Source of the DNA: Patescibacteria group bacterium
Lineage (GTDB): Bacteria > Patescibacteriota > Microgenomatia > UBA12405 > JAHJSD01
Length of the DNA: 5,431 bases
Direction: 5' to 3'
Assembly: GCA_018830585.1 (NCBI GenBank)
Contig: JAHJSD010000055.1
Span: 1 to 5,431 of the forward strand
Made by a program: the position numbers and the translations under genes
The notes under the pieces: model-generated
Database searches by the model: none
What the model saw: the letters and a program-made list of their open reading frames with translations, nothing else
What the model was told of the DNA's origin: nothing
In this document: piece after piece, positions 4,458 to 5,431 of the stretch
Layout of the letters: each line of letters begins with the position of its first letter
Numbering within the stretch: the first letter of the stretch is position 1

Positions 4458-5431
4458 GTCGGTGTTGGCCCGTCTTGGCAGCGCTGGTTCGGCTGGGAAC
4501 CTTTTAGAAAATATTCTTCAACGATCTTTGGGCATGACTGGCAAGGCAGAGTTCCGGTTGTCCGGCAGATAGGAGTTTTAACCACCTCTTCCGGTCTAGG
4601 CCAGTCTTCCTGGTCCTTTCCCGCTAATACTGCCATGATAATCTTGTTCCAAATCGGAGTCGCTCCGGTTATTCCGGAAGCAACATAACTCATCGGTGTG
4701 TTGTCGTTGTTGCCCACCCAGGCGGCAACTAAAATAGAAGGGGTATATCCGAAACACCAGTTATCCCGCAAATTGTTAGTGGTGCCTGTTTTAGCGGCCA
4801 CCTTGTGATCGGATATTTTTAGAAGCGAGTTTGGTCCGAAAGCGAGGGTTCTGGCGTTGTTGTCGGAGAGGATGTCATTTAGTATAAAGGCGATTCCTGG
4901 TTTTATCGCCTGGTAAGATCCCGGGCAATAAGATTGGGAAAGACATCTGTTTTGATAAATTGTTTTTCCGCGGTGGTCTTTAATCTGGATTAGCGGATCA
5001 ATCGGAATAACTTCACCCAGGTTAGCCAATGCGGAATAAGCTTGAGCCAAGTCTATCATTTTGATTTCCCCTCCTCCCAAGGTCAGCGAAAGCCCAAACC
5101 TGGAAGTGTCACCCCAAGTGGTAATTCCCATCCTTTCTCCGGTTTTAATCATTTGGTCGACCCCGTAGGAGGAAAGAACCTTTACCGCCGGGATGTTAAA
5201 AGAAGAAGCCAAAGCAGTTCTCAAAGAAATGTTGCCGTGAAATTTGTTGTCGTAATTTTTAGGCGAGTAAGGCGGCTGGCCCGGGATCCGGTAAGTAATC
5301 GGAGTGTCCGGAATAATTGTGGCGGCAGTATAACCTTTATCAAGTGCGGTAGCGTAATTGATCGGTTTAATTGCCGATCCCGGCTGTCTTGGCCTCAATA
5401 CCACGTTAACATTGCCGTCATTTTCAAAATC
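4433..5431 (-). CDS. Penicillin-binding protein transpeptidase domain, 5' end outside window
   Basis: The frame is open to the right edge, reading DFENDGNVNV before VLRPRQPGSAIKP, so the GTG at 5404 is not the start and the N-terminal part (glycosyltransferase domain if class A) lies beyond 5431. Numbered from 5404, all three transpeptidase motifs are present: SxxK as SAIK (Ser10 nucleophile, Lys13), SxN as SFN (68-70), and KTG as KTGTT (205-209). The order and the RPRQPGSAIKP segment match class A PBPs (COG0744). This enzyme cross-links peptidoglycan outside the membrane. The tail has four cysteines (280, 288, 291, 309) in a CxxxGxxxxxCxxC-like setting, then a Thr/Pro/Gln-rich end. The TAG stop at 4435-4433 gives a 25-bp tail-to-tail overlap with the serine hydrolase. 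Confidence 0.92.
   Translation of the reverse strand, partial: DFENDGNVNVVLRPRQPGSAIKPINYATALDKGYTAATIIPDTPITYRIPGQPPYSPKNYDNKFHGNISLRTALASSFNIPAVKVLSSYGVDQMIKTGERMGITTWGDTSRFGLSLTLGGGEIKMIDLAQAYSALANLGEVIPIDPLIQIKDHRGKTIYQNRCLSQSYCPGSYQAIKPGIAFILNDILSDNNARTLAFGPNSLLKISDHKVAAKTGTTNNLRDNWCFGYTPSILVAAWVGNNDNTPMSYVASGITGATPIWNKIIMAVLAGKDQEDWPRPEEVVKTPICRTTGTLPCQSCPKIVEEYFLKGSQPNQRCQDGPTPTQSPIRIQ

Noticed and set aside
5402..5404. GTG at 5404 as start of the penicillin-binding protein
   Set aside because: The frame stays open to the window edge with family-typical residues, so the real start is outside.

Overview
This 5.4 kb window looks like part of a small AT-rich bacterial genome, most likely from the Patescibacteria/CPR group (possibly Microgenomates). 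The lineage is an inference. It rests on a YerC/YecD-type TrpR-like regulator, mostly weak or absent Shine-Dalgarno sites, tightly packed or overlapping genes, and low-complexity spacers built from degenerate ~8-nt repeats. The reading frames are consistent with the standard bacterial code.

Left part (1-1047). A minus-strand gene starts at 22 behind a strong RBS and leaves the window at once. Facing away from it is a TrpR-like HTH regulator (585-1022, +). Two near-identical perfect palindromes, 36 bp (99-134) and 38 bp (1010-1047), flank the regulator. A 400-bp insertion-sequence remnant (144-543) separates the first palindrome from the gene. The remnant has imperfect 25-bp terminal inverted repeats, an exact 8-bp target duplication (TATTGACC) and a broken, internally deleted transposase. 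Removing the element and one duplication copy in silico places the first palindrome 42 nt upstream of the regulator ATG. The ancestral layout was therefore palindrome, regulator, palindrome, with the first palindrome lying between two divergent genes. This is the most interesting unit in the window: a candidate autoregulatory or palindrome-associated module.

Middle part (1035-2198, all minus). A sigma-70/ECF sigma factor overlaps by 58 bp a two-helix membrane protein that may be its partner. Ten bases later comes a 62-codon ORF of doubtful coding status, whose DNA is also rich in complementary segments and might instead be a structured RNA. This ORF and the convergent TrpR-like gene both take their last codons and stop (Lys-Ile-Leu-stop) from the two strands of the same palindrome.

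Right part (2353-5431). A degenerate tandem octamer array (about ATGRNTAA, 2353-2518) runs straight into the start codon of a PfkB-family sugar/nucleoside kinase. After an AT-rich repeated spacer comes a membrane-anchored class A beta-lactamase-like serine hydrolase. It converges on, and overlaps by 25 bp, the 3' end of a penicillin-binding-protein transpeptidase gene that enters from the right edge. The last two are cell-wall (peptidoglycan/beta-lactam) family proteins; the kinase has no visible functional link to them beyond likely co-transcription with the hydrolase.
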